Below are positions 8,055-15,197 of a stretch of DNA of 29,741 nucleotides, piece by piece. The number at the start of each line of letters is the position of its first letter. Within the stretch, counting starts at the first letter, position 1. Origin of the DNA: a virus. A program made the position numbers and the translations under genes. The DNA is taken from positions 1 to 29,741 of the IMG/VR virus record IMGVR_UViG_3300046698_000529. One strand, given 5' to 3'. A model generated the notes under the pieces. The model worked only from the letters and a program-made list of their open reading frames with translations, was not told the DNA's origin and did no database searches.

Positions 8055-8057
8055 ATA
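8050..8057 (+). promoter_or_regulatory. T4-type late promoter box TATAAATA
   Basis: An exact TATAAATA, five nt (ACAAT) before the ATG at 8063. No TTG lies at the -35 distance. With T4 late spacing (the box at -13 to -6), +1 is the A of the start codon. The box overlaps the end of the helicase gene. Confidence 0.62.
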
Positions 8058-8062
8058 ACAAT

Positions 8063-8989
8063 ATGAAAACAGAAGGAAAGATGTTCGCCTGGATTGATGC
8101 GGATCTAGATGCAGCTGGTAGCCTATTAACGCTCACTTGGCTTTTAGGTAGTAAAGTACCATATAAAGTAACACCACAAAATACTTTCAGAGAAACATTC
8201 ATAGAATGGTCAAAATTAGAGGATGTTTCTACTTATGATAAAATCTTTATTCTCGACTTAGATGTTGGTAAACATTTAGATATTATAGATTTATCCAATG
8301 TAGTTGTAATTGATCACCACGAAACCCACCTGCCTTATAAAGATAATTATAAAAAAGCATTAGCAATTGTACAGGAATATTCTAGCACCTGCAAACTTCT
8401 ATATAAAACACTTAAGAAGCCAACAAAAGATGGTAAAACTTTAGATATATTAACTAATGAACAGAAATATTTTATTCTCTTAGTTGATGATTATGACAGT
8501 TTTCAATTTAAACTAAAGGAAACAAAATGTCTCAACACTTTATTTTGGAACTATCAAGGTGACCGTGTTCAAAAATTATGTGACCGATTTCCAAAAGGAT
8601 TTACTAGTTTTGATGAAACAGAGCAGAATATTTGTACATTCTATGAAAAGCGTTTTGCTCGAATAACAAGTGAATTACAGTTATTTACCGCAGAAATACC
8701 TATTAATGGAGTCAAATATAAATTTGTTGCAGTTTTTGCTACTGAATTTCTAAATGATATTGCTCAATATGCATTAGAAAGAACTAAAAATGACGTTGCA
8801 TTGGTAATAAACACAAAGACACAAAAGGTTAGCATTAGGAGATCTAAAACTAGTACTTTTGATTGTGCTAAGTTTGCAGAAAAAATGGGTGAGGGTGGAG
8901 GTCACCCTTTCGCGAGCGGAATGTTACTTTCAAATAAGGTATTATTGCTGTCAAAATTGTTCACTCCTTTCATAGAAAATCCCCTCTAG
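8063..8989 (+). CDS. DHH/DHHA1-family phosphoesterase (NrnA/RecJ-like)
   Basis: A 308-aa two-domain metal-dependent phosphoesterase. Metal-binding motifs are DADLDAAGS (residues 12-20), LDLDVG (64-69) and DHH at 84-86. A late VDDYDSF motif follows, and then the DHHA1 substrate-binding signature GGGHPFASG (278-286). This order fits small-substrate members such as NrnA, which degrade nanoRNA or 3'-phosphoadenosine phosphate; RecJ-like activity on ssDNA is also possible. In a phage it could recycle oligonucleotides from host nucleic acid. It lies 8 nt after the helicase gene and carries a late-type box, so its expression may extend into late infection. Confidence 0.85.
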   Translation: MKTEGKMFAWIDADLDAAGSLLTLTWLLGSKVPYKVTPQNTFRETFIEWSKLEDVSTYDKIFILDLDVGKHLDIIDLSNVVVIDHHETHLPYKDNYKKALAIVQEYSSTCKLLYKTLKKPTKDGKTLDILTNEQKYFILLVDDYDSFQFKLKETKCLNTLFWNYQGDRVQKLCDRFPKGFTSFDETEQNICTFYEKRFARITSELQLFTAEIPINGVKYKFVAVFATEFLNDIAQYALERTKNDVALVINTKTQKVSIRRSKTSTFDCAKFAEKMGEGGGHPFASGMLLSNKVLLLSKLFTPFIENPL

Positions 8990-8990
8990 G

Positions 8991-9018
8991 TTGATTTATC
9001 TTTTCCGGAAGGTAAATA
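8991..9018 (+). promoter_or_regulatory. Sigma70-like promoter, leaderless spacing
   Basis: TTGATT (8991-8996), 16 nt, TAAATA (9013-9018), then 5 nt to the ATG at 9024. The TTG has sometimes to be read as a possible start codon, but it fits the promoter better. A GGAAGG run at 9007-9012 lies too far from the ATG (11 nt) to be a convincing ribosome site. Confidence 0.55.
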
Positions 9019-9023
9019 ATCAC

Positions 9024-9317
9024 ATGACTGGGAAAAAACAAGCTTGTGATCCTACTTTTAACATTGTTGATAACGAACAAAAACATGCCTTTCTTAGTTT
9101 TTGTTCTTTTGTTTGTATAGCATATAATAAAAAACTTAACTTTGCAAATATTTTTATTCACATTCTCAAAGATGAAAGTTTACGTAAGTTATATATGAAG
9201 CTTTGCGGATTTGACTCTGAATTTGAAACAATTAAATCATTTCTTGAATATGGTTCTCCTCTTTATAAAAGTAAATATATCAAAAAATTCCTTAGTATGA
9301 ATAGAATAAGCTTGTGA
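9024..9317 (+). CDS. Hypothetical protein (97 aa)
   Basis: A mixed aromatic/basic protein with several Cys residues, mainly helical in look, and no recognisable motif. The start is set at ATG 9024 rather than TTG 8991 because the TTG is the -35 element of a promoter whose expected transcription start coincides with 9024. The stop codon (9315-9317) lies inside the -35 element of the next gene's promoter, showing how tightly the region is packed. Confidence 0.6.
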   Translation: MTGKKQACDPTFNIVDNEQKHAFLSFCSFVCIAYNKKLNFANIFIHILKDESLRKLYMKLCGFDSEFETIKSFLEYGSPLYKSKYIKKFLSMNRISL

Positions 9318-9340
9318 TTTAATTAAGCTTATTATATATT
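9312..9340 (+). promoter_or_regulatory. Sigma70-like promoter, leaderless spacing
   Basis: TTGTGA (9312-9317), 17 nt, TATATT (9335-9340), then 6 nt to the ATG at 9347. A C precedes the TTG. The -35 box overlaps the end of the upstream coding region. Confidence 0.6.
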
Positions 9341-9346
9341 TATTAC

Positions 9347-9583
9347 ATGAGCTTATTAACTGATTCAATTAAAAGTTATGGTGAAGGAGATACATCTACT
9401 AACAGAGCGTACTATAAAAATGCTGCCAAAATTTGTAGTCGTTTAATAACTTTAGAAGTACCATTAAATAGCAGACTTGCTATAGAATATGTTCGTCACC
9501 AAATTGAAGAAATTGTTAAAAAACAACAAGCATTTGATAAAGATAATACACCTAAAGAACAAAAACGTTTTGGGACAAGTTAG
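9347..9583 (+). CDS. Hypothetical protein (78 aa)
   Basis: A small helical protein with a basic, Gln/Lys-rich C-terminal third (residues 52-78). It has no recognised motif. It is the first gene of a unit running through the following 220-aa gene toward the ssDNA-binding protein. Its start codon sits at the predicted transcription start of its own promoter. Confidence 0.65.
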   Translation: MSLLTDSIKSYGEGDTSTNRAYYKNAAKICSRLITLEVPLNSRLAIEYVRHQIEEIVKKQQAFDKDNTPKEQKRFGTS

Positions 9584-9588
9584 ATTAA

Positions 9589-10251
9589 ATGACTCGTTTT
9601 ACTGAATTCATCTATAATACTTTTCTTCGAATTTCTCGTTCACGTCAAGGTAAACCATTTCGATATCGAAAAGATTTTTCTGAATTTGAAAAAGATCCTA
9701 ATTATGTTTATATAGTTAAATTAGAAAACTTTTTTAAACGATTTCCTCATATTAACATAGAAGAATATTTTGAAGCACCCTATTATGTTTACCCTGAGCA
9801 AACATATTATGGATTAGATTTTTATCTTTCACCAAAAGCAATCAAAGTTTATACAATCTTTAATAAACAACGAAATGATGCACTACCAGATTCAGATTTA
9901 CAATTAGATTTTATTAAACGTTCATTATTGTTTATCTACAATTTTTGTAAAGAACGAGATATCCCTCTTAGTGAATACATTTATAAGAAAAATAAGTTAT
10001 TTCCTGCTTTTCTTTTACACTTAAAAGAACATCAAATTTCAATTTATACACTGTTTGGATGGGATAAATTTGAAGAAGTATTTTCATCCCTTGATAAGAG
10101 TGAAGTTGAATTCATAATAGGCTACCTTTATGATAAACTTTCGACTTATCGCACTCAGTTTATTCAATCTACAAAAGCGAAAGTATTAGTCAAAGAAGGT
10201 ATAAAAAGATTAGAAAAACGTGTTGCAACTGCAGATTTAATGAATAAATAA
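9589..10251 (+). CDS. Hypothetical protein next to gp32; weak helicase-loader resemblance
   Basis: A 220-aa basic, aromatic-rich protein. It sits directly upstream of the gp32 homologue, a neighbourhood occupied by replication accessory genes such as 59 in T4. The length (T4 gp59 is 217 aa) and a C-terminal helical part (FLLHLKEHQISIYTLF, later YRTQFIQSTKAKVLV) loosely recall gp59. The resemblance is too weak to name the gene. I rate the coding call as firm and the functional hint as speculation. Confidence 0.7.
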   Translation: MTRFTEFIYNTFLRISRSRQGKPFRYRKDFSEFEKDPNYVYIVKLENFFKRFPHINIEEYFEAPYYVYPEQTYYGLDFYLSPKAIKVYTIFNKQRNDALPDSDLQLDFIKRSLLFIYNFCKERDIPLSEYIYKKNKLFPAFLLHLKEHQISIYTLFGWDKFEEVFSSLDKSEVEFIIGYLYDKLSTYRTQFIQSTKAKVLVKEGIKRLEKRVATADLMNK

Positions 10252-10304
10252 TTACAGATTAAGTAAATTACTAAATCTATAAAATACTAATACTAATAAA
10301 AACT
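10252..10304 (+). promoter_or_regulatory. AU-rich leader of the gp32 gene
   Basis: A 53-nt stretch of almost only A and T with an imperfect ACTAATACTAATA repeat directly upstream of the ATG. It has no Shine-Dalgarno and no stable hairpin. In T4, gp32 represses its own mRNA by binding an unstructured AU-rich region at the start. This leader could serve the same purpose, but that is analogy only. TATAAAAT at about 10279-10286 is a possible -10 element without a clear -35. Confidence 0.3.
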
Positions 10305-11177
10305 ATGAATACATTCAATAACGAAATGTTCGCATCTATCAAAGATGCCTTAACAAAAGAAAAATCCACATCAACTCTTAAGGATATACTCCGTACAGAG
10401 GTTGATCCTAAACCGTACATTGTACGCTTAATCCCTAACATTAAAGATCCAGATAAAACTTTCTTCCATTATTACAATCATGGTTGGGAAAGTTTTGCAA
10501 CCGGACAATTTGTGTCTGCTGTCAGTCCTACCACATGGAATGAACGTGATCCAATTGCAGAAACTCGGTTTAAGATTGCAAAGACTGGATCAGAAGAAGA
10601 AAAGGAAAAAGCAACTGCACTTAATCGAAAAGAAAATTGGCTTATTAATATTTTTGTTGTAAGTGATCCAAAACATCCTGAAAATAATAATAAGGTTAAA
10701 ATTCTTCGATTCGGTCGTCAATTACATAAAATTATCATGGAAGCAATTGAGGGTGATGATGCTAAAGAATTCGGAGAACGTATTTTCGATCTTACTGCTA
10801 CTGGCTGTAATTTAAGAATTAAAGCAGAAAAAAATGAAGGAAATTATGCTACTTATGTAAGTTCTAAATTTGTTTCACCTTCTGAAATTCCTGGATTAAC
10901 ATCAGAAAAGATTCAAGAAATTTATAATACTACATTTGATTTGACAAAAATCTTTACTATTAAAAGTTACGAAGAATTAAAAGATATGTTAGATCAACAT
11001 TACTATGCTTCTCCTAATACATCAACTAAGAAAGATAGTAAAAAAGAGCCTGTAAAAAAGGTAACAGATAAAGAAACAGCTACAGAAGATGATGTTCCAA
11101 TGGAAAAATCTCCTGTCCCTTCAGAAGAAGTCCTCGATGATAATAAAGTTGCAGAACTTCTTAAAGACTTAGAGTAA
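10305..11177 (+). CDS. 32: Single-stranded DNA-binding protein (T4 gp32-like)
   Basis: Coats ssDNA during replication and recombination. At 290 aa it is close to T4 gp32 (301). An N-terminal basic segment (residues 1-25) would give cooperativity. The core has YIVRLIPNIKDPDKTFF, the NHGW strand, RKENWLINIFVVSDP followed by PENNNKVKILRFG, and VSSKF, all matching the gp32 OB-fold order. The C terminus is a Lys/Glu linker ending in an acidic tail (DDNKVAELLKDLE), like the T4 partner-binding tail. The T4 zinc ligands are absent: the expected Cys cluster is replaced by SPTTWNERDP with no Cys. It is expected to interact with the UvsX, gp41, gp61 and RNase H homologues of this window. Confidence 0.9.
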   Translation: MNTFNNEMFASIKDALTKEKSTSTLKDILRTEVDPKPYIVRLIPNIKDPDKTFFHYYNHGWESFATGQFVSAVSPTTWNERDPIAETRFKIAKTGSEEEKEKATALNRKENWLINIFVVSDPKHPENNNKVKILRFGRQLHKIIMEAIEGDDAKEFGERIFDLTATGCNLRIKAEKNEGNYATYVSSKFVSPSEIPGLTSEKIQEIYNTTFDLTKIFTIKSYEELKDMLDQHYYASPNTSTKKDSKKEPVKKVTDKETATEDDVPMEKSPVPSEEVLDDNKVAELLKDLE

Positions 11178-11200
11178 ATCTCTTATTGTAACAAGCATTT

Positions 11201-11704
11201 ATGAATGAGATGTCTATCAAACCAGAAGATCTAGAATTAGTAGCAAATCTAATTGGATCAACATCTGGACAATTAAAAGCAATTGATAGTAATGCTGTAG
11301 ATGGTAGAAATTCACCTACATTTAAAGCTTCAAAATTAGATGCTCGTGCTGCAATTAAGGATGCAATTACAAGGATCGACCCGAATTCGGGTCGATCCTC
11401 TCGTGAAGAAATTGGACCATATCCTCCTCCAGGTTTTCCTCATCATGAGGAATTTATTAGAGCAACTCCTCCATCTATTTCTCAACAAACTTCTGTTGCA
11501 GCAACACAAATGGTAATAATTGATACTGCTACTGCTCAAAAAATTATTGAAGACTTAAAAAATTTACAACTTTTGTGTACAACTTTAAGTCAACAAGTTC
11601 TTCATCTTACATCAGTAGATGATAAAATTTCACGAGTTATAGAAAAGAGCTTGAAACAAGGAGTGAAATCTCTTACAATTAAGCTTAATGAACAAGTTGA
11701 GTAG
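11201..11704 (+). CDS. Hypothetical protein containing a palindrome-encoded loop (167 aa)
   Basis: An N-terminal helical part (IKPEDLELVANLIGSTS) and a C-terminal long helix (residues 110-165, coiled-coil-like) flank a Pro/Gly-rich linker (GPYPPPGFPHHEEF). The residues ITRIDPNSGRSSREE just before the linker are encoded by a perfect 28-bp GC-rich palindrome, so they may be a tolerated insertion in a flexible loop. I do not recognise the family. The gene follows gp32 by 23 nt. Confidence 0.68.
   Translation: MNEMSIKPEDLELVANLIGSTSGQLKAIDSNAVDGRNSPTFKASKLDARAAIKDAITRIDPNSGRSSREEIGPYPPPGFPHHEEFIRATPPSISQQTSVAATQMVIIDTATAQKIIEDLKNLQLLCTTLSQQVLHLTSVDDKISRVIEKSLKQGVKSLTIKLNEQVE
11372..11399. repeat. 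Perfect 28-bp GC-rich palindrome inside a coding region
   Basis: The arm AGGATCGACCCGAA is followed immediately by its exact reverse complement TTCGGGTCGATCCT. Sixteen of 28 bases are G or C, in a window that is strongly AT-rich. As RNA it would form a 12-bp stem with an AATT loop. It has no T-run after it on either strand, so it is not an ordinary intrinsic terminator. No second copy was seen in the window. Confidence 0.9.
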
Positions 11705-11707
11705 TTT

Positions 11708-12159
11708 ATGAATCAGAAGAAGTATTGGAAACAATACTACCAGAAAAATAAACAACACATTAAATTATTTCAAAGGAAATATTATAAAAATAATAAACAA
11801 CGCATTTTTTTAAGAAACAAAAAGTGGTTTAAAAAAATAGAAAATATGCATGCAAAGTGCGACGTCTTTGGGATAAAAATAATAAAGAAAAAATAAAAGG
11901 ATATCACCTTAAACACAATGTAGGAATTACACTCAAAGAATATAAAGAGTTATTACAAAAACAGAAAAATAAATGCTCATTATGTAATAAACCTTTTTCA
12001 GAGAAACAGATAAGAACAAGACCAGTTGTAGATCATTGCCATATTTCGTACAAGGTACGAGGAATCTTACATCAAGGATGTAATTCAATGATCGGTTTTG
12101 CAAAAGATAAAATTAATTTACTACAACAAGGTATAAATTATTTAAATAAAAATAGATAA
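11708..12159 (+). pseudogene. Endonuclease VII-like (His-Me finger) gene, frameshifted at an A7 run
   Basis: The gene reads in two overlapping frames. The first (from ATG 11708) encodes the repeated basic N terminus usual for these enzymes (KYWKQYYQKNKQ, then RKYYKNNKQ). The second (to the stop at 12157-12159) encodes ITLKEYKELL, CSLC, VVDHCH, KVRGILHQGCN and a C-terminal helix, matching recombination endonuclease VII and its free-standing homing relatives. Adding one A to the seven at 11831-11837 would join the frames into about 150 aa. It is therefore a broken gene, a sequencing error, or a product of slippage on A7. Such genes are typical selfish insertions between replication genes, here just before the clamp, whose ATG overlaps its stop. 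Confidence 0.75.
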
Positions 12160-12896
12160 TGAATATGTTAATCAATAACAAAAAAAGTTTTGTTACTAAT
12201 TTTCTAAATCCTATTAGTAAAATTAGTAACAGTTGTATATTAGATATTACAACTAAAGGAATGTCTTCATTATTAAACAATCAAGATGGTACATTAATTA
12301 TGTACAGTTTTTTTGATTATCCTAATGATTTGGCGCCAGTAAAATTAAATCTTCCTGATCTTAACCGTCTCATTAAAATTCTCAATTGTATTGAAACAGA
12401 AGATATCGAACTTAAAATTGAGTCAAATAATATAAAGTATACGTCAAAATCTATTCGTTTTACCTATCACTTATTACATGAAGGAATTATTCCTCAATGC
12501 CCTATCAGTGTCGAAAAAATTAAAGCAATTGATTATCAGACAAATTTTTATATATCTGCATCTACTTTAGTTGATATTGTAAAAAGTAGTTCATTTGTTA
12601 CTGATATTGAATCAACTAAAATTTATATATCAATTGAAGAAGGAGAAGTATTTGGAGAACTTACAGATAAATCACGTGCAAATGTTGATAGTATTAAATT
12701 AAAAATATCTGATTCTTTTAAGGGAATAGGTATACCAAAAGCTATACCATTGAAATATGAAACGATGCGTATAATTACAACATCAAGATGTGAAGGTGTA
12801 AATGTTTATGTTAATAATTCAAAGAGTGTTGTAACATATGACGTAACAAATGATAATGTAAAAAATCTTTATATATCATCAGGATTAACTGGATAA
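12159..12896 (+). CDS. 45: Sliding clamp, DNA polymerase processivity factor (T4 gp45-like)
   Basis: A trimeric ring protein that tethers DNA polymerase and, in T4, also activates late transcription. At 245 aa it is slightly longer than T4 gp45 (228). The two-domain beta pattern is visible: a first half with FVTNFLNPISKIS and VKLNLPDLNRLIKIL, and a second half starting near residue 125 with FYISASTLVDIVKSSSF and a long strand-rich tail. The late-type TATAAATA boxes found elsewhere in the window agree with a clamp-dependent late system. The start overlaps the previous stop (TAATG); a second ATG lies at 12165. Confidence 0.82.
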   Translation: MNMLINNKKSFVTNFLNPISKISNSCILDITTKGMSSLLNNQDGTLIMYSFFDYPNDLAPVKLNLPDLNRLIKILNCIETEDIELKIESNNIKYTSKSIRFTYHLLHEGIIPQCPISVEKIKAIDYQTNFYISASTLVDIVKSSSFVTDIESTKIYISIEEGEVFGELTDKSRANVDSIKLKISDSFKGIGIPKAIPLKYETMRIITTSRCEGVNVYVNNSKSVVTYDVTNDNVKNLYISSGLTG

Positions 12897-12900
12897 AATT

Positions 12901-13221
12901 ATGGCAAAAAATAACATTACAACAGCAGGGTATTTTATTAAACGACTTCGTGATAATGGATTTTATGTATGCCGTATTTTTGATGAGTATGGAATAGGTG
13001 ATCCTAGAAATTGGACTACATTAATTAATCCAGGTAGAGAATCAGTTTATATTACTTATTACACTAATAAGAATTCGTTTCAAGAAAGTTTATTTGAGTT
13101 TAATGATGGAGGATTAAGATTTCCGCGAAACTTTCAACTTAAAACTGAATCAATGGAAGTTATTATTAGTTATTTACTCCGGAAAGGAATAAGCAATGCA
13201 ACCAAAAAAACACAAACCTAA
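12901..13221 (+). CDS. Hypothetical protein (106 aa)
   Basis: A compact alpha/beta protein with a helix (GYFIKRLRDNGFYVCRIFDEY), the turn GDPRNW, a run of beta strands and a C-terminal helix. Conserved-looking but not recognised. It lies 4 nt after the clamp gene and overlaps the next gene by 26 nt; that gene's Shine-Dalgarno is inside this one. Confidence 0.65.
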   Translation: MAKNNITTAGYFIKRLRDNGFYVCRIFDEYGIGDPRNWTTLINPGRESVYITYYTNKNSFQESLFEFNDGGLRFPRNFQLKTESMEVIISYLLRKGISNATKKTQT

Positions 13222-13540
13222 TCAAAATAAAAAATCATTATCTGTTAAACCTCAAATAAGTAAAGAGCCTATTGATTTGATTAAAAATACACCAATTTCA
13301 GAGTTACCAGCAGAGAAAAAGACTGAAATTACTAACGAGCTTAATTCACTAAGTAATAACATTTCTGAATACCTAACAAGTTACTTGTTGATTGGACATA
13401 ATATGGAAGGTATTCCTATAACATTAATAATTGCTAAACAACAAAAAGATCTTGATGCATTAAATTATGCTTTGCATCGATTTATTCTTTTACAAGCATC
13501 AAAACCCTCAACTCCAGAAAATAATGCAACTCCGGATTAA
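13196..13540 (+). CDS. Hypothetical protein (114 aa)
   Basis: A basic, Lys/Gln/Pro-rich N-terminal tail (residues 1-30), probably disordered, is followed by a helical region (EKKTEITNELNSLSNNISEY) and a second helical block. It starts inside the preceding gene, behind AAAGGAA at 13183-13189, 6 nt from the ATG. This is one of the few clear Shine-Dalgarno sites in the window. Function unknown. Confidence 0.65.
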   Translation: MQPKKHKPNQNKKSLSVKPQISKEPIDLIKNTPISELPAEKKTEITNELNSLSNNISEYLTSYLLIGHNMEGIPITLIIAKQQKDLDALNYALHRFILLQASKPSTPENNATPD

Positions 13541-13901
13541 AAAATGGTTTAAAACATATAAACCATTTAATAGGGAATCATATGCTGTATCTCATGGTAT
13601 ATATTGTGGTGAATTCCTTATCTTTATGGAAGAAGAAGGAGAATATTTTAATTTTTTATCTCTTCCAAATATGTTGATAAGAGAAGTACCGAAAGATGAT
13701 TTTAGAAAAGGATTAGAAAATGCAATAATTGAACGTGTTGAAATAATTCCAAGAGCATATTATAAATTTTTACAAAAACAATATTTTAAATCAAAAAAGA
13801 AATCTTTTACTTTGACACAGAAACTTAACTCAAATGAAAAATCTAATAATAGACTCAAACAATCTCCTATATCGAATTTGGCACATAAACAAGTCAGCTA
13901 A
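13524..13901 (+). CDS. Hypothetical protein (125 aa)
   Basis: An N-terminal basic strand/helix (MQLRIKKWFKTYKPF) is followed by a small beta core (IYCGEFLIFMEEEGEYFNFL), a helix with ERVEIIPRAYYKFLQKQY, and a Lys/Ser/Asn-rich tail. The frame can be extended upstream to 13467 but would then overlap the preceding gene by 74 nt. ATG 13524 gives a 17-nt overlap and a better N terminus. Its 3' end overlaps the exonuclease gene by 68 nt, so the tail is probably little constrained. Confidence 0.6.
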   Translation: MQLRIKKWFKTYKPFNRESYAVSHGIYCGEFLIFMEEEGEYFNFLSLPNMLIREVPKDDFRKGLENAIIERVEIIPRAYYKFLQKQYFKSKKKSFTLTQKLNSNEKSNNRLKQSPISNLAHKQVS

Positions 13902-14730
13902 TTCAGATCCTATATTGATGTTTTTACGGACATTGCGATGTTATGTGAGAGATTTTGAACCAGATAATATCTATTCAGTATGGGATAAGAAATTATTAAA
14001 GCCTTCAACAAATTTTCGTAAAGAAATGGTTAATGTTGAATATAAGGCAAATCGTGATTATTCAGAGCTAGAAGAAATACATGCTAAAGATGATTTAATT
14101 ATGAGTATGCTTCAAGCTCTAGGTATTAAAATTATGTTTCCAAGAGTTATGGAAGGTGATGATGTTATTGCATGGTTAACACACAATCTTCCTGGTGAAA
14201 AAACTATAGTAAGTGTTGATCATGATTTTTTTCAACTAGTTAATGAGCAAACTTCGGTTTTTAGTCCTATAAAAAAGGTTTTAGTTGAACAATTTAATTT
14301 AGCAGAACATACAAAAGTAAATCCTAATTGCTTTATTCTCTTTAAAGCAATTAAAGGAGATGTTTCTGATAATGTTCCTGGATTAGAAGGATTTGGTGCA
14401 GTCAAATCAAAGAAATTAGCTGAAGGTTGGGAAACTTTACAAAACAAACTAACAACAGAACAAAAAGAAATTGTAACACGTAATATTAAACTTGTAGATT
14501 TGTCGTATGGATATAAGGTTTATCCAGAAGAAATAGAATCTTACAAGGGACAATTAGAAGAACAACAAAACATCCAGTTAAATATGAAAGAATTCAAGAG
14601 AATTTGTACCGAAAATCACATTGATGATATTGTATATGATTTTCTCAACTGGATTCATCCCTTTAGACATGATAATCTTTTGCAAGATAGTATTGTATCT
14701 TTAGCAAAAAGACTAAATTTAACAGTGTGA
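13834..14730 (+). CDS. rnh: 5'-3' exonuclease / RNase H (T4 Rnh-like, FEN family)
   Basis: Removes RNA primers and adjacent DNA from lagging strands. At 298 aa it is almost the length of T4 RNase H (305). Metal-ligand motifs occur in FEN order: IDSNNLLYR (N terminus), VEYKANRDYSELEE, EGDDVIAW, SVDHDFFQLV and KGDVSDNVPGLEGFGAVKSKKL, the last being the helix-hairpin-helix DNA-binding region. The C-terminal helical part would contact gp32. The start lies inside the preceding gene, with no Shine-Dalgarno, so translation is probably coupled. Confidence 0.9.
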   Translation: MKNLIIDSNNLLYRIWHINKSANSDPILMFLRTLRCYVRDFEPDNIYSVWDKKLLKPSTNFRKEMVNVEYKANRDYSELEEIHAKDDLIMSMLQALGIKIMFPRVMEGDDVIAWLTHNLPGEKTIVSVDHDFFQLVNEQTSVFSPIKKVLVEQFNLAEHTKVNPNCFILFKAIKGDVSDNVPGLEGFGAVKSKKLAEGWETLQNKLTTEQKEIVTRNIKLVDLSYGYKVYPEEIESYKGQLEEQQNIQLNMKEFKRICTENHIDDIVYDFLNWIHPFRHDNLLQDSIVSLAKRLNLTV

Positions 14731-14946
14731 ACTACCTAAAAATCACTCTCTAGGCTTCAGCGTAAATACACTTCTTTTTAGACACTTCAATGCTTGTGCT
14801 TTCAGATAATTTCTTATCTGCTAGACTTATTTTAGCTCTGTGCCTGTTATCGTCTGGAACAGACGATTAGATATTAAATTAATATCATTATAATTATTTA
14901 ATTCTTAAGTATGATTATTTTTATAATTTTTTAACATGTTTCATAG
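14731..14946 (+). ncRNA. Noncoding stretch with several hairpins (candidate structured RNA)
   Basis: The longest gene-free interval in the window and visibly less AT-rich in its first two thirds. Three inverted repeats are present. CAGATAA (14803-14809) pairs with TTATCTG (14814-14820). ATCGTCTG (14849-14856) pairs with CAGACGAT (14860-14867) across a GAA loop. A 17-bp AT-rich palindrome lies at 14870-14886. CTGTT (14844-14848) could alternatively pair with AACAG (14858-14862), which would exclude the second hairpin. A 26-codon ORF (14790-14870, MLVLSDNF...) spans the first two hairpins. It may be a terminator/leader region, a small RNA or an operator; it does not look like a tRNA. Confidence 0.4.
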
Positions 14947-14954
14947 TATAAATA
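14947..14954 (+). promoter_or_regulatory. T4-type late promoter box TATAAATA
   Basis: An exact TATAAATA followed by five nt (ACTAT) and the ATG at 14960. No TTG lies at the -35 distance. It has the same box-to-ATG distance as the copies at 8050 and 17593. Confidence 0.65.
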
Positions 14955-14959
14955 ACTAT

Positions 14960-15148
14960 ATGACATTAATTCAACCAAAACCAATGCAGTGCACAGCTTG
15001 TGGGACGACTGGAGTTCAACCTACCAGATTAAAGCAGGAAAGCCGTACACAAATAATTGTAGAAGCAAGATATGTTTGCCCTAAATGTAACAATTATTTC
15101 TTCCGAGGTATTATAAGCTGTATTGATAAACCAGCTCCTGCTAAATAA
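14960..15148 (+). CDS. Small zinc-ribbon protein (62 aa), late-type promoter
   Basis: Two CxxC knuckles, CTAC near residues 11-14 and CPKC near residues 40-43, make a four-Cys zinc ribbon in a basic, otherwise featureless protein. I start at ATG 14960 (MTLIQPKPM) rather than ATG 14936, because the upstream ATG lies 5' of the late promoter box and the 14960 ATG sits at its expected transcription start. It could be a nucleic-acid- or polymerase-binding factor; no family is recognised. Confidence 0.68.
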   Translation: MTLIQPKPMQCTACGTTGVQPTRLKQESRTQIIVEARYVCPKCNNYFFRGIISCIDKPAPAK

Positions 15149-15162
15149 TTTGGATACATTAC

Positions 15163-15190
15163 TTGTATTCATTTAATTTTGTATTATAAT
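15163..15190 (+). promoter_or_regulatory. Sigma70-like promoter for primase, leaderless spacing
   Basis: TTGTAT (15163-15168), 16 nt, consensus TATAAT (15185-15190), then 7 nt to the ATG at 15198. A C precedes the TTG. Confidence 0.72.
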
Positions 15191-15197
15191 ATCTTGA

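Noticed and set aside
11372-11399. Intrinsic terminator at the 28-bp palindrome
   Set aside because: No T-run follows on either strand and the palindrome is in the middle of an open reading frame.
14731-14946. tRNA gene in the noncoding gap
   Set aside because: No cloverleaf, T-loop sequence or acceptor stem can be formed.
14936-15148. ATG at 14936 as start of the zinc-ribbon gene
   Set aside because: It lies upstream of the TATAAATA box at 14947, whose expected transcription start is the ATG at 14960. The additional residues add no conserved motif.
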